Assembly (NCBI GenBank): GCA_020536535.1
Contig: JAHLWZ010000362.1
Coordinates: 1,310-26,342 of the forward strand
DNA from: Pelomyxa schiedti
Taxonomy: Eukaryota > Evosea > Pelobiontida > Pelomyxidae
DNA: 25,033 nt
Direction: 5' to 3'
Numbering within the stretch: the first letter of the stretch is position 1; each line of letters begins with the position of its first letter. The position numbers were made by a program, and so were the translations under genes. Of this stretch, positions 9,715 through 19,996 are shown one piece after another. The notes beneath the pieces were generated by a model. It worked only from the letters and a program-made list of their open reading frames with translations, ran no database searches and had not been told where the DNA came from.

Positions 9715-10944
9715 TCAACAGACTCTTTCCAGGGAGCCTTTGATTCTCATCTTGAAGACGACGAAAGATCCACCAACTGCATCCAGCACCTCAATGCCCT
9801 CGTCACCTGTTTGTTTCACGGCCAGCTCCTGGGCACACGCAACCTTTGATCCACCACCAATATCCACTCGGCAGCACATTCTCATGGGCTCCAGAACGCT
9901 GTACACCTCTGTTGCTCTACCAGAAGCGTAGGACTTGCTGGAGAAGTATGGCCCACCAATAGGCCTCAGAACCTCCTGGAACATGTTGTGTTGCTTGGTC
10001 TTCTGCCCGGTGTTGATGCAGAACAGTGACCCGTCCCACGTAGTTGTGTACACCATCCCACACCAGCACCACATGGTCCCTGTGTTTGCCTCCAGAAACG
10101 TGGTGGGTGGGCAACCTGCAACCACAGATTGCTGTTCCCAAGTGGCCTTCAAATCAATTGTCACAAGCATGAACACTGCACTTGCTTGAACCTTCCTGGC
10201 ATCCAGCATGAGAACAAGAAAGTCGGTGCCATTGAAAGCACATGACTTCACCTGTTCCCTCCAAGGCAGAGGCATTCCCTCCACCTTCCTGGCACCACCA
10301 CCACCAACAGAACCCCCCAGTCCTTCAAAGTTCCACAGAGTCATTGACTGGACATTGTCCCACCCTTTCACTGGCACAAGCACACCCCACTTCCTGTTGC
10401 TGTCCCACAAGTCTGAAATGCTCATCCTGTTCCTGATGGTCGCCACAACCCCGTTCCCTGCGTCCGTGTCGATCACGCTGTGGTTGAATGACAGATAGTA
10501 GCCACCGGGGCTGTGGAGAGTGTCGCTGACAACGGCGAACCGGCGAGCGAGTGTCCCATAATCGAGGGAACGGGCGGGCCCAACCCAGCCACGGAAATCG
10601 TTGTTTGGGCCAAAGTCGGCGGGAGAAGGGCCATCGACGAGGCCAAGGGTCGGTGACACCGTGAACGTGAAGAATCTGTGGCTGCGGCTGCTCCCACAAT
10701 CGAGGGACATGTGCACGACCACGCAGCGATCGGGGGACACGACCCACCGCCGGCCGATCAGCGTCAACAACCACGGCGACAGGCTGGAGACTGGCGACCT
10801 GCTGCCTCCACCCCCGCACCGTCCCACAATCGCGCCCACAGCAAGCGACACAAATTGCGCTCTCGCTTCGGTTTGATCATAGACATCCATCATCAAATTT
10901 TTTATTTTCGACGAACAGAATGTTGATGACGATGGACGCAGCAC
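9715..10944 (-). CDS. Uncharacterised protein, inverted paralog of the preceding gene (copy B)
   Basis: A single intron-free frame of 409 codons is read from 10944 to a stop at 9715. If the second Met cluster (MMDVYDQ, 10893) is the true start, the product is about 392 aa. It aligns end to end with the plus-strand gene 8301-9515, with the same conserved blocks in the same order. It differs by a Gly-rich insert (GGSVGGGGARK), a few gaps and a shorter C-terminal tail (KGSLERVC). The two genes form a tail-to-tail inverted duplication. The divergence, about half the residues, says the duplication is not recent, yet both frames remain open, which argues that both are expressed and selected. No motif allows a function to be named, and the family may be lineage-specific. 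Confidence 0.8.
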   Translation of the reverse strand: MLRPSSSTFCSSKIKNLMMDVYDQTEARAQFVSLAVGAIVGRCGGGGSRSPVSSLSPWLLTLIGRRWVVSPDRCVVVHMSLDCGSSRSHRFFTFTVSPTLGLVDGPSPADFGPNNDFRGWVGPARSLDYGTLARRFAVVSDTLHSPGGYYLSFNHSVIDTDAGNGVVATIRNRMSISDLWDSNRKWGVLVPVKGWDNVQSMTLWNFEGLGGSVGGGGARKVEGMPLPWREQVKSCAFNGTDFLVLMLDARKVQASAVFMLVTIDLKATWEQQSVVAGCPPTTFLEANTGTMWCWCGMVYTTTWDGSLFCINTGQKTKQHNMFQEVLRPIGGPYFSSKSYASGRATEVYSVLEPMRMCCRVDIGGGSKVACAQELAVKQTGDEGIEVLDAVGGSFVVFKMRIKGSLERVC

Positions 10945-11129
10945 CGTTTGTTTTAGACTGTCTAAAACACCTCACCCGGTGTTACACCAACAACAAAACA
11001 ACAAACGGTTTCTCCCTTTCTATCTATCTTTCTTTCTTTGCCTCCTGGCATACAAAAGAAGAGACTTTTGTTGGGATGTACGGATAGTGTCTACGACTGG
11101 CGACAGCGACTCCATTCACTCGTCACTGG
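10945..11129. other. Short intergenic region between orphan copy B and the UBR gene
   Basis: These 185 nt must contain the copy B promoter and the UBR gene's 3' UTR, since both genes run leftward. The stretch contains a pyrimidine-rich TCTATCTATCTTTCTTTCTTT tract near 11020-11040. No defined regulatory site is recognised. Confidence 0.4.
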
Positions 11130-14100
11130 TCACCATTCTTCAGCAAGGTAGTCGGTCCTTCTTGTGATGAGCTGGGAATCCAATTCAAGCCCGTGTGATG
11201 TCACATCCATCAGGAGCCTGGTGGTTTGATGGTTAGGAGGAGTGTTAGTGGACTGTGCAGAGCGCAGGGTGTTGGTTGGTTGGTTGAATGTGTGTTGAAT
11301 GGATTTTGCCTTTGGTGCGCGGTTCTTGCACATTTGTTTGTGTATTTTACGGTACTGTAGTATGGCAGGTGGTGGGGAGAAAAACCGGGTGTAGTTGGAA
11401 ATGTCGAGGAATAAATCTCTTCCACGCCTCAACTCGGGATCAGGCTCCCCATATTGGTCAAGAAACAGAGTGTTTGTTGTTCCGGTCCAGTATCTTTATT
11501 TATCATGGTGAGGAAAAAGAAGAGAGTTCGAGCACAGACAAACCGGGAAACAACAAAGCAGACTGAGTATTTTAGCATCAGGCAGACTCCTTCTCCGCCG
11601 GAACAAACTTGTGCATGCTGTAGGAGAATCGGAAAATGATTTTGAGGGTGCGGAATACACACTTCGTATCCTTCAGGGCCACAACACTTGCTGCCGGGGC
11701 AAACGATCGCTCCGCAAAGCAGACACAGTGACACACTCTCGGGGTGCTGCCGGCAAACATTGCACACAGCTGATTGGAGCCGAATCAGCACATCTTGGAA
11801 ACGAGGAGGAAGCGGAATTAGCGAGAACGGCAATGCCGGAGCAAACGGCAGAGGTTTATATGGAGAGGTTTTCATTACGTCAAACGTGAGCTGAGAACAC
11901 CATTGACTCACAAGAGGCTTGAGACTCTCTGGAAAACCTTTTAATAAAAAAGGGAGGGCTGATCACCACCTACCTTCCGTGCACAACCAGACGGACTGGG
12001 GAATCTTCAAGGCATTGGAAAGAGAGTCGCAAGACATTTCATGTGGTTCGATGTCGGACACAAGTCCCATGGCCTTTCTGGAGTCAAAGGAGGTTTTCTT
12101 TTATTTTGAATCGTACCTTTTGAAGAATGTAGGTCCTCCGCAAGAAAGGAACTGCCAAAACTTTCACAATGTCAAAGACCGGCACGCCGTCAGCAAGCAT
12201 TTTCCTGATCGCCGGTGCCATCGACACTGTGTGTGTGCAAACTGGTCAGAAAAATACCGAGAAATTAACTATTTGCCTGAGAAATGTCGTGCACAGTGGG
12301 TACCAAGTGATGGTGGAATTATCTGGAACCAACTCTCAAAACCGGTGGTATTCAGTGCGCAAGTTTCACATTGATCCATCAAGTGAACAATCAACTGTTG
12401 GGAAGGTGAGTTGTTTCTAAGCAGTGGGAGTGGGAGAGAAACACCTGAGCAATGTGTGCCAACAGTACCATGCAGGTCAAGTTTGAGAATTGTTGTGCGG
12501 GCAAATGAACAGCAAGTTTGACCAAAACACAGAAAAGGTCTGATGCTGGAGATATAAGGGGGAAGGGAGGAAGACCTTGCTCCTCGGAGATTTCCGGCTC
12601 CTCCCTCTCCTGAACTTGCTGTTGCCCTGGTTCATTGGCATTGCCTTCGGCACTTCCAATTTCTTCATCCTCGTCTTCATCTTCCTCCTCCCTGTCATCA
12701 ACATCAGATACTTCCTCCCAGTCATCCTCAAATTCCAAGAAATCTCCATCTTCTGCAATAATCCCTTCTCCCTCCATCATTCTGGTGACCATTGCCAAAT
12801 CCTCCTCATTTTCTTCAGGTTGGTGCACTGCTGGTTCACTGGGCTTGATATTTGCGGCTGCTTCTTCTGCGGGTGATGGTAGTTTCATTGTGCTATCTTC
12901 TGCGTTGTGGGATGAATCTTCCGGAATGGGAATGCTGATTCCAAGCCAAGTTAAAAGATGGCGCATTGTGGGAAATTTCCCACTCAACGATTTGGAAGCA
13001 AGAGCGGTAGCAGCATCTGAGAGTGACGAAAGAAGTGCTATTTGGTTCCTCCAATGGTCAATACCAGTTTTTGGATCGCGGAAACACAACTGACAAACTG
13101 TGAGGAAAAAAGAAAGGCTGCTGATGCGTTTGAAAAATACCTCAGTGTTCATGATGGAACTCGTGAGGAAATTACACAATGTCACAGTGGTGTCATCCAC
13201 TGAAAAAGTTCTGGACTGTGTGAAAATTATGTTCAGGTGGCGAACAAATTCTTGAACTTGTTTCACTAAAGAATCGGTTTATGTTGGGAAGAAATTTCAA
13301 ATGTTCAAAAGAGAAATTACCTCCCACCGAGTTCTGCTGTGAACGCAAAGGTGGGTGCGAGAAGAGTTGTGAGAAGGTAGAAGCCAGTTGTGCAACAATC
13401 AACTGGGGACTGGGACACACAGTGGGTGAAGAAACCATTTGTCCCAGGCAACCAGCTGCTCCGGGGAGGATGGGTAATGCCGAATTTGAAAGGCGACTGA
13501 AAAACAAATTAGAGAGATAAGAGATAACAGCATGAGGAGTGAACCGGCAGATAGGGCACATAATCTCCCCGAATACATTGTTTACTTCATGTGATTTGTG
13601 GAGGTACGTTTTGTAACCTGTGTGTGGATGGGGTAAGTTCTTTGGGACGAACAGCACAGTCATACATACAGGTCCAGTGAATCAGATGACGGCACCCATT
13701 CAGCGCCAGTGAAGAATTGAACTCCTGATTCGTGAAATACGGATTGCTGCTAGTCATTCTCGCGGTGCTGTTCCTTTGTCTTTTTGAGATTGAGAAGCCA
13801 GTAACAGTGTTAAAAAAGGTGAGAACAAAAACTTTCACTGCACTCACTCGTTGGTTGTTGGTTCTGAATTACTGCTCTGAGGAGAAGGAAGGTTCCATGT
13901 TCCATCAGGGTCAACAGATCCCCACTTGCTTGGGTCAATGGCCTGCATGGTGGGTGAGATTAGGTATGACTATGTTCAACAAGTGTTTTACACCTTTCTT
14001 CGGGCAAGGGCAAGAAGGTTTGACTTGTGTATCAAGACAAGCTGTGACAACGGTGCAGCTTCTGTGCTTGGCTGTTTGCATAAAAGGCAAAGTTGTTGCT

Positions 14101-17100
14101 GTTGGTTCTCATCATCTGTATGGTGAGTCTCTGTGGCAGTGGGGTTCACGGTTGAAGGGGGAGCTGCTGCACTTTTTTCGGTCTCAGAAATGGTTTTTAA
14201 GAATTGTTCTTGCTGGTTCCTTGTTGGGTTTGAGTGAGGAAATCCAGTTGACTGGAGTGAGGGAAAAGTAACCTCATTTTTTCAAGCAGAGCTGCCTGCC
14301 TTCTCTGAGCCTCTCGTTTTCGATCTGATTGCAAAGAAGAGACTGATGAAGGTGAGATCTATCTTCAAAATGAGTCGAATCTGCATCTAGGACGTCAACC
14401 AATTTTATACTTCTGAAGATCCTGCCAGGATGATGTGCTTGTGAACGAACTCTGGATGTAACCTTTGCAGGGAAGACTTGAGGACTGCGTTATGCCCATA
14501 CAGTTCACATATAAGTTTTATCATCGAATTCTGCACCAAAAACAAACAAGAGTTTAAGGGATATCAACAGTCAATTTTCAAAAGCAAGAATGAGCAGGAG
14601 GAGGTACCTTCAACTCTTGATGTAAAACGATCTCTTCTTTTGTTGCTAGATCCAATAGCAGAAGACCAACTTCCGAGTTGCAATTGAACCACTGCTCCGG
14701 GTGAGGATTTGGAATTGGGTTGCTGATCATCAACCACATCAGCCGAACACAGGAATGGACAAGGAAATCAGAAAATCTGTTGAGAGTTGAGTTGATGTCA
14801 GTTGTCAGGTGGTGTGGTTGGATACAACAAAGGTGGAGATGATTTTGAGGGTAGTGGGCACAGTGCATACATGTTGGGGCTCTTAGAAAAGGCTGTAAGA
14901 CAAGTTTTCAAGAGCTGCTGAAGCTCCAGAGAATGAAGAAGAGAGAGCAGAGGTTGGTACTGCCTGTTCAGTGGTGGTAGTTGTGTCCCCGACCACAGGG
15001 GTAAGAGCGGGGTTGCATTTGCCGATGCTGAACTTTTCTTCTTTCGGAATTCCATAAGCCTACCAAAGAGAGAGCTTAGATTTTTTCTCAAAAAAAGTTG
15101 TTGAATGGAGTATACATTTCTATTGCTTGTTGCCTTTCACGAGCAAGGAGTGCTGTCCACGCATCAAACTCAGTCCAACAAGATTCTTTCAAATGATATT
15201 GGCCTGGTCTAAAGAGAACAAGGGTGTGACAAGAAATTCATTTTATAAACACACATAGTTGGAGGAAGATGTACTTGTGAGTGGGCTTCGAAAACGTTGA
15301 AACATGTGAGAGTATTTTTTCAGTGAGGTCCTCACCAACAGGGATGATATCACCTCCCAGGGACTTCCAAATCTGGATCCAGATTGGTATCATCAAAGAA
15401 TAGAAAGAATAGAGATGGAGATGTGTGCAGCGCATCTGCCAATTCTACCTTGCTGTGAGTGGTTGGCTGTTGAGCAAGAAGCTGAATCAACTTTTTCCTC
15501 ATTTCTTGCTCCAGTGAGTTGTGTGGGGCAGTATGGGTGCGAGACTGGATGATCACAATGAGTAGACTAATCACTCCTTCGATGTTTGATGCCTGAGGTG
15601 CAGAAGGGGAATGATTACAGGTGAGTCACTCAGGTAAGGGCATGGCAAACTTACTGCTGCTTTGTCCCACTGTGGCTCTGTGGTATTAGAATCTTCTGGC
15701 TGTGGTTGCTGTGTGCAAAGAGCCCCAAAATAGCGTTGCAGGCCAAATGAGACAACGAGACGATGCAAAAAAGCTTCAGGACCAAAAATGCAGCAGGCTG
15801 AGAGAGAGGAGGACAAGTTGTTAGTTGCATCATTGAAAAAAGAGGTGAGAAAGCACGCACCAACTTGTATGAGATGGACATCAAGTGACTTGATGTTGCA
15901 ATTGTCCAGTGCGTAATAACTTGCTTTGTCCACCATTTCATAGCCGTTGTACACCCACTTTCCTTTTGGAGGGAGTGGTTTTTTTAAGAAAAAATGGAGA
16001 TAAATAGAAACTTGCCAGCAAGAACTTCGGCTTCCCAAACCTTGAAAGGTTGTTAGTGTTTTGAACTTGTGATTTTTACATGCCTGCAAGTTAAGAGGCT
16101 GCTGGAACACAATTTCAATTTGACTGGGTGTCAGAAAGGAAAGGAAGTTGCCGAAAGTAGGCGTGTTGTTGGGGATGAGAAAGTGTGGGTTTTCTGTTTC
16201 ATTCAGAACATGGTAAATGATCAAACTCAAAATCCGACTTGGGCAGGTTATGAAGAAAAGTGAGAAAAGGGGATGATATACTGAAGTGGAATAAACATCG
16301 ATATGGGCTGTATATCAACTGTGTTTTCCGTGAGAGAGTTCGAAATGAAAGATGAAAAGGAGGAGGCACACCAGAACTCAAAGGGGAAGGGAGATGCATT
16401 GCACGTTGCTCCATTGCAGTACTTATAAGCTTCAAGATATTCTATATATTCAAAGTGGGTGAGTAAGAAGAACTTTAAACTGTACTGTAAAATCTACAGA
16501 CCCCAAGCTGTTGTGGGTTGCTCGACTTCGAGATTGCCTTGGCCATTACAGGGAAAGCCTCAACTGAAACCAACTCGAATTGTTGAATCTCAACCCACTG
16601 CCTGGATTCCGTGAAGTCATGAGCTGCAGGCTCGCGCACTTGCCCATCCACACCCTGCAATAGAGAAAGTTGTTCCACCCTGTATTTTCTTTTAATTAAA
16701 AGAAGAAAAAATAGAATCATCCCAACCAGTTTTGTAAAATATCGGGCCGGTTGGTGCACACATCCCTGGATTGTTGTTAGTCATACACAACTGATGGATT
16801 TATTGAGTAATACCTGGCAATGTCCTCATGTTGAAGTGCCGAATAGAAATCCGAGAGCAGTGCTGGAAAAGGGTGGGAAAAACGAATGAGATCTTTGAAT
16901 AACATATTTGGTTGTAGTGCCTGTCACTTACCGTTGGTTAACTCAGATGTATTGTTCAGGTTGGCATAAGTCTTCTAGAGTGAACAGGAGGGTTTTTATT
17001 GGAAAAGACACACATTATCAGCAGAAGTGGTCAATGCGGTCTTAAAAAGGGTCACCAAATTTCTGCTCAAATTCAGGAGAAATCCACTGGAACCAGTCAG

Positions 17101-18687
17101 TAAATTTCACACCAGTGTGTATATATATAAAAGGAAAAGCTACGCTACCTGTCGTGCATGGTCTAGAATGAAGTGAATATAATTCCAGAAAGCTGAGAGA
17201 ATGGAACCACTCACCGATACAACATTAGGCACATTGAGTAATTGTGGGCTCAGTTTAAAAATCACTGCACAGACTTTCTCTGGGGGTTCCTTTGAGTTTA
17301 CTGCATCGTTGTGGAACTTACTGACTGTGAGAAAATCTATGTGGGAAAAGGTGATTTACCTCAACAAAGTGCCGGGCGAAGTGAGTTTTCACATTTGCAT
17401 CTTGAATAAGATCCAATATCAGAAATACCAATTCCTGAAGGAAGAAACACACTCAGTGTTGTTGAAGTTGAAAGAACGGTGAAAACTACATCCAGAAAGT
17501 CTGGACCAAGCTTAAGCATCACCTTCGTCCACAAACCAAGCAAACTTTCAGGGGCCACCACAGGGGATGATGACGAAAAGAGCGCGAGTGCGGTTATTGT
17601 TTCAGCAGGGAGGATTTTAATGCAATGAATTCGGACAATCTATTTTATCATTAAAGTTGTGTTGGTGTGTCTGTGGATGTACCTTAAGAAACAGTTCAAC
17701 TTGAGATAACTTTCGCAACCACTGCAACAAGGAAATTCCAAGAGCAGTGTAATGCTCTTCTTGCCTTTTGCATGGTTGTGGCGTTGGGGAGGGTCAAAAA
17801 GGAGTGAAAATTGTACCTGTTGTGAAGGGAAATTGCTGCAATGCTCTTGGAAAGCAAATTCAGTGCCACACTAATTGCCACAGGCACAGAGGAATTGTGC
17901 GGAGGCCTAAGAAGCGACAGAGGGTCTCCTTCAAAAACATTGCCATGCTTGGGGCAAAATCCTGGGATGAGGAGGTCGGAGTGAGTTGAAGTGCCTGTCA
18001 CACTGGTACCTCTCCAGATTACCAGAAGGTCTCCACGCGTCAGGATTTCCACAATCACAACAGCCACCTGTCTTTGTTCAATATATCTTTTGTTATATTG
18101 GTCAGAGAAAACAAACCAAAGTGAGACATCTCAATTGAGTAGTTGTGGTTTTTATGGTTTCCTCTGTTGAAACAGTCCACACAAATCGAGCTGATCAAAT
18201 ATGTTTCTTGTTTGATAACAAAAAAAAACAAAAAAAAAAAAGAGAGAGAAGGAGAGCCAGAAAAAACCTGGTTGGTGAGATTCCACAGTCTCTGCACCTG
18301 ATTTAAAGTGTTGATAATGGTCTTTGGGAGCGACAGTACAACGATCGCGAAGCACACACACATTCGAATCGCACACCTGTAGAAATAAGAGCCGTCTCCC
18401 CACAGTTCCACGCAAACGGTGCCGGCCAGCAGCTCCGAACACTCCCGGAAGAACTCGTCATGTGCTCTCCCGCAGCAAAACGACAGGTCAATCACATCGA
18501 CGAGGGGCCTCCATTTCCGCGCGGCGTCGGCCTTCTCCCTCTCACTCTTTGGTTTGTTTTTGTTGTTGCCGTTTTCAACCGCGTTGGGATCGCTCGTTGT
18601 CTCTCCACCGCCACCAACGCAGCCCAGTATTTCATTTATCAAACACTCCACCTTGCCGGTCAGCTGCCTCGCCATCTCATCGGACAT
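11130..18687 (-). CDS. UBR1-type N-recognin E3 ubiquitin ligase, multi-exon
   Basis: The protein is expected to recognise destabilising N-terminal residues through its UBR box and to ubiquitinate the substrate through a RING with an E2 partner. The first exons are 18687-18377, 18297-18268 (30 nt), 18190-18117, 18067-18023, 17961-17817, 17764-17683, 17639-17490, 17434-17360 and 17316-17215. Together they give a UBR zinc box at residues about 92-159. Further left come family blocks LSLLQGVDGQVREP, KWVYNGYEMVDKASYY, MRKKLIQLLAQQPTTHS, a basic helix DRKREAQRRQAALLEKM, the RING (LCLLCKQ, GCRHLIHWTC, CPICRRLSNSALPILP), an acidic insert, DLFCVLVKLAV, LAVPFLRRTYIL, and the C-terminal UBR domain (LCLLCGAIVC, YGEPDPELRRG). 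All lie on one strand in family order. The start was chosen because it leads straight into the UBR box. Middle exon edges (about 14400-16400) and the C-terminal tail are approximate. I see no disabling lesion. Confidence 0.85.
11400..11860 (-). other. C-terminal UBR (UBLC-like) domain of the N-recognin
   Basis: This part of the UBR gene encodes LPPRFQDVLI, then LCLLCGAIVCPG-KCC, a 45-nt-class intron, HAQVCSGGEGVCLMLK, a roughly 50-nt intron (GTTTGTCTG...AATAAAG) and YWTGTTNTLFLDQYGEPDPELRRG. The Cys pattern and the YGE-D-LRRG block are hallmarks of the conserved C-terminus of UBR1/UBR2-family ligases, which folds back on the substrate-binding region. Both introns are needed to keep this frame. 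Confidence 0.85.
12610..12780 (-). other. Acidic low-complexity insert in the UBR ligase
   Basis: Between the RING and the C-terminal domain the frame encodes a strongly acidic stretch (GDFLEFEDDWEEVSDVDD, then alternating Glu and Asp). It sits in the longer open exon 12391-13266 and keeps the frame. In known UBR1-type proteins this position holds a helical region without such an acidic run, so it is probably an unstructured lineage-specific insert. Confidence 0.7.
13544..14110 (-). other. RING domain of the UBR ligase, split by introns
   Basis: Cys and His ligands are spread over several exons: LCLLCKQ (about 14080-14100), GCRHLIHWTC, with the last Cys completed across an intron that starts GTATGTATG, and EIMCPICR (13544-13560). 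The last is followed by a 48-nt intron (GTTCACTCC...CTAATTTGTTTTTCAG) and RLSNSALPILP. After intron removal the spacing and the CPICR-RLSNS block fit the UBR-type RING, where CPLCR-LSN-LLP is typical. This domain recruits the E2. Confidence 0.85.
17149..17162 (-). other. Candidate 14-nt microexon in the UBR gene
   Basis: ACCATGCACGACAG is flanked by a TTCTAG acceptor and a GTAGCG donor. Skipping or including it changes phase. Including it joins the VPNVVS exon in frame to the SGFLLNLSRNL exon. The call rests on phase and splice consensus only. Confidence 0.5.
17945..18414 (-). other. UBR box zinc-binding domain, encoded across five exons
   Basis: Spliced residues 92-159 contain CVELWGDGSYFY, then CRDCGISPT, SICVDCFNRGNHKNHNY, GGCCDCGN and GFCPKHG. 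This Cys/His array and the D-C-G core are the signature of the N-degron-binding UBR box. Four introns interrupt it, and one exon is only 30 nt (18268-18297). The splice sites are GT-AG and restore the frame exactly. Confidence 0.9.
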
Positions 18688-18946
18688 CGTTGCCTTTTTG
18701 TAAATAAGCAGGCAGGAAACAAAACAAACAAATGTTGGTGATTGTGTTTGGGTTTTGGGTTGTTGAGTTGCATCCATCCGTGAATTGTGGGTGGGGTGGG
18801 GGGGGGGTATCACCTCCCGCGCGGTGCCATCGTCCATCGTCCTTTTTTTTTTTTCCTTGGTCTTGATGTTTGTAGGGGAGCTTGGTGACGGTGCAAGCAA
18901 AGGGACCACATTCACAAAATGTTCATGTTGGTGTTGTTGATTTGTA
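18688..18946. promoter_or_regulatory. Presumed promoter and 5' UTR of the UBR gene, 3' UTR of the membrane-protein gene
   Basis: These 259 nt lie between two co-oriented genes. On the minus strand the stretch contains C-rich runs (complement of GTGGGGTGGGGGGGGG near 18790) and a T/A homopolymer near 18843-18854. Open frames that extend the UBR start upstream through here are low complexity and were not used. Confidence 0.4.
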
Positions 18947-19959
18947 TTACAAGGTGGACATTGAGATGGGTGGCTTTTTGGATGTAATATTTGTATAAGG
19001 CCCTCTTCTCTTTTTGTAGCAGATATGTGCCAGTCCAACAATGAATGCCACACATAAAACAGCAGCAATGGCGGCAAATGATAATCCTATGATTGCACTT
19101 AAGCTCAGCTCAGCTTCCTTGTTTTTTGTGGTTGGGTTTAAGCTGGATTGAGTGCGTTCTGGAACAGCAGTACCTCTACACAACGCCGTATCACCGTTGT
19201 TGCCGATCGTGAAATTTCACATACTTCCAGTGGCATGGTGTGGTCTGCGCAGTTGGTGTAATTGCACTCGGAGGTGCATGTAACAGTGGCGTGGGTGTTG
19301 TTGCACGAGAGAAACCCCCTGTGGTATGCATTGCAACCTAACGGATACCATCCAGTCCACTCTGTGATGATCGTTACATATATCAGCCGGTAAAGACAAG
19401 GAGTAAAAACAAACTGAGGGGTGCGGAGCAGTTATCCCCGGAATAAATCTCGTTCATGAGCCTGTTACATCGGTTAAAAACAGGGGGAAAAAAAAAGCAG
19501 TTCAAATGCGCACCCAACAAGTGGGTCTGGTGGGTTTTCAAGGCACTTTCTGGTTTGGTTGTCTTTGCATGTGAATGAGCCATTGCACTGCCCAACATGG
19601 AAAGCGTACACAGCAGCGATCTCATTGCAGCCTGAAACATTACAACAATAACAACACTAAATGTTGATTGGACTTGGTCGAATTAAGCACTCATTACACT
19701 ACAACGCATTGAGGTTATTTAAAAGTTTGTCCTTATTTAAAGTTTGTTCTTATTTAAGGTTTGGATGTGTGGAGTGAAAAAAAAAAAGAACCAACACTTG
19801 ACGAGATTTACCTTCGTCGTAGTAAAATTCGTATGTCTGCCACTGCCCGCTGCCGTCACCCATAATCCCATTTGCGTGCATCAACGCCATAGCACCGACA
19901 GCTACAACCACCGCAACGCCCATTCGCATCAAATTTTCGTTGTCACTTCGTAGAAACAT
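18947..19959 (-). CDS. Cys-rich single-pass (type I) membrane protein, 5 exons
   Basis: Exons 19959-19812, 19631-19514, 19461-19415, 19361-19221 and 19173-18947 join with matching phases to a 226-aa frame. The N-terminus carries a hydrophobic signal-like segment (RMGVAVVVAVGAMALMHANG). The ectodomain of about 145 residues is rich in spaced Cys and N-glycosylation sequons: YEFYYDEGCNEIAAVY, GQCNGSFTCKDNQTRKC, SGDNCSAPLKWTGWYPLGCN, SCNNTHATVTCTSECNYTNC, then EVCTAVPERT. A hydrophobic helix follows (about 177-203, LSAIIGLSFAAIAAVLC...), then a basic stop-transfer CYKKRR and a short tail with PYTNI. The topology suggests a small surface receptor or adhesion protein, perhaps of an amoebal family. 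I do not recognise a named domain. Its start codon is 37 nt past the ROCO stop. Skipping any intron introduces stops, so the splicing model is well constrained. Confidence 0.8.
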
Positions 19960-19996
19960 TGCTCGAAAAAGGATTTTCCTTCACTGTTTGTTGGTT

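Noticed and set aside
18225-18241. Poly-A/T tract suggestive of a retroposon tail
   Set aside because: It falls inside a well-defined UBR-gene intron on the pyrimidine-rich minus strand, where T-richness before the acceptor is expected. No target-site duplication is visible.
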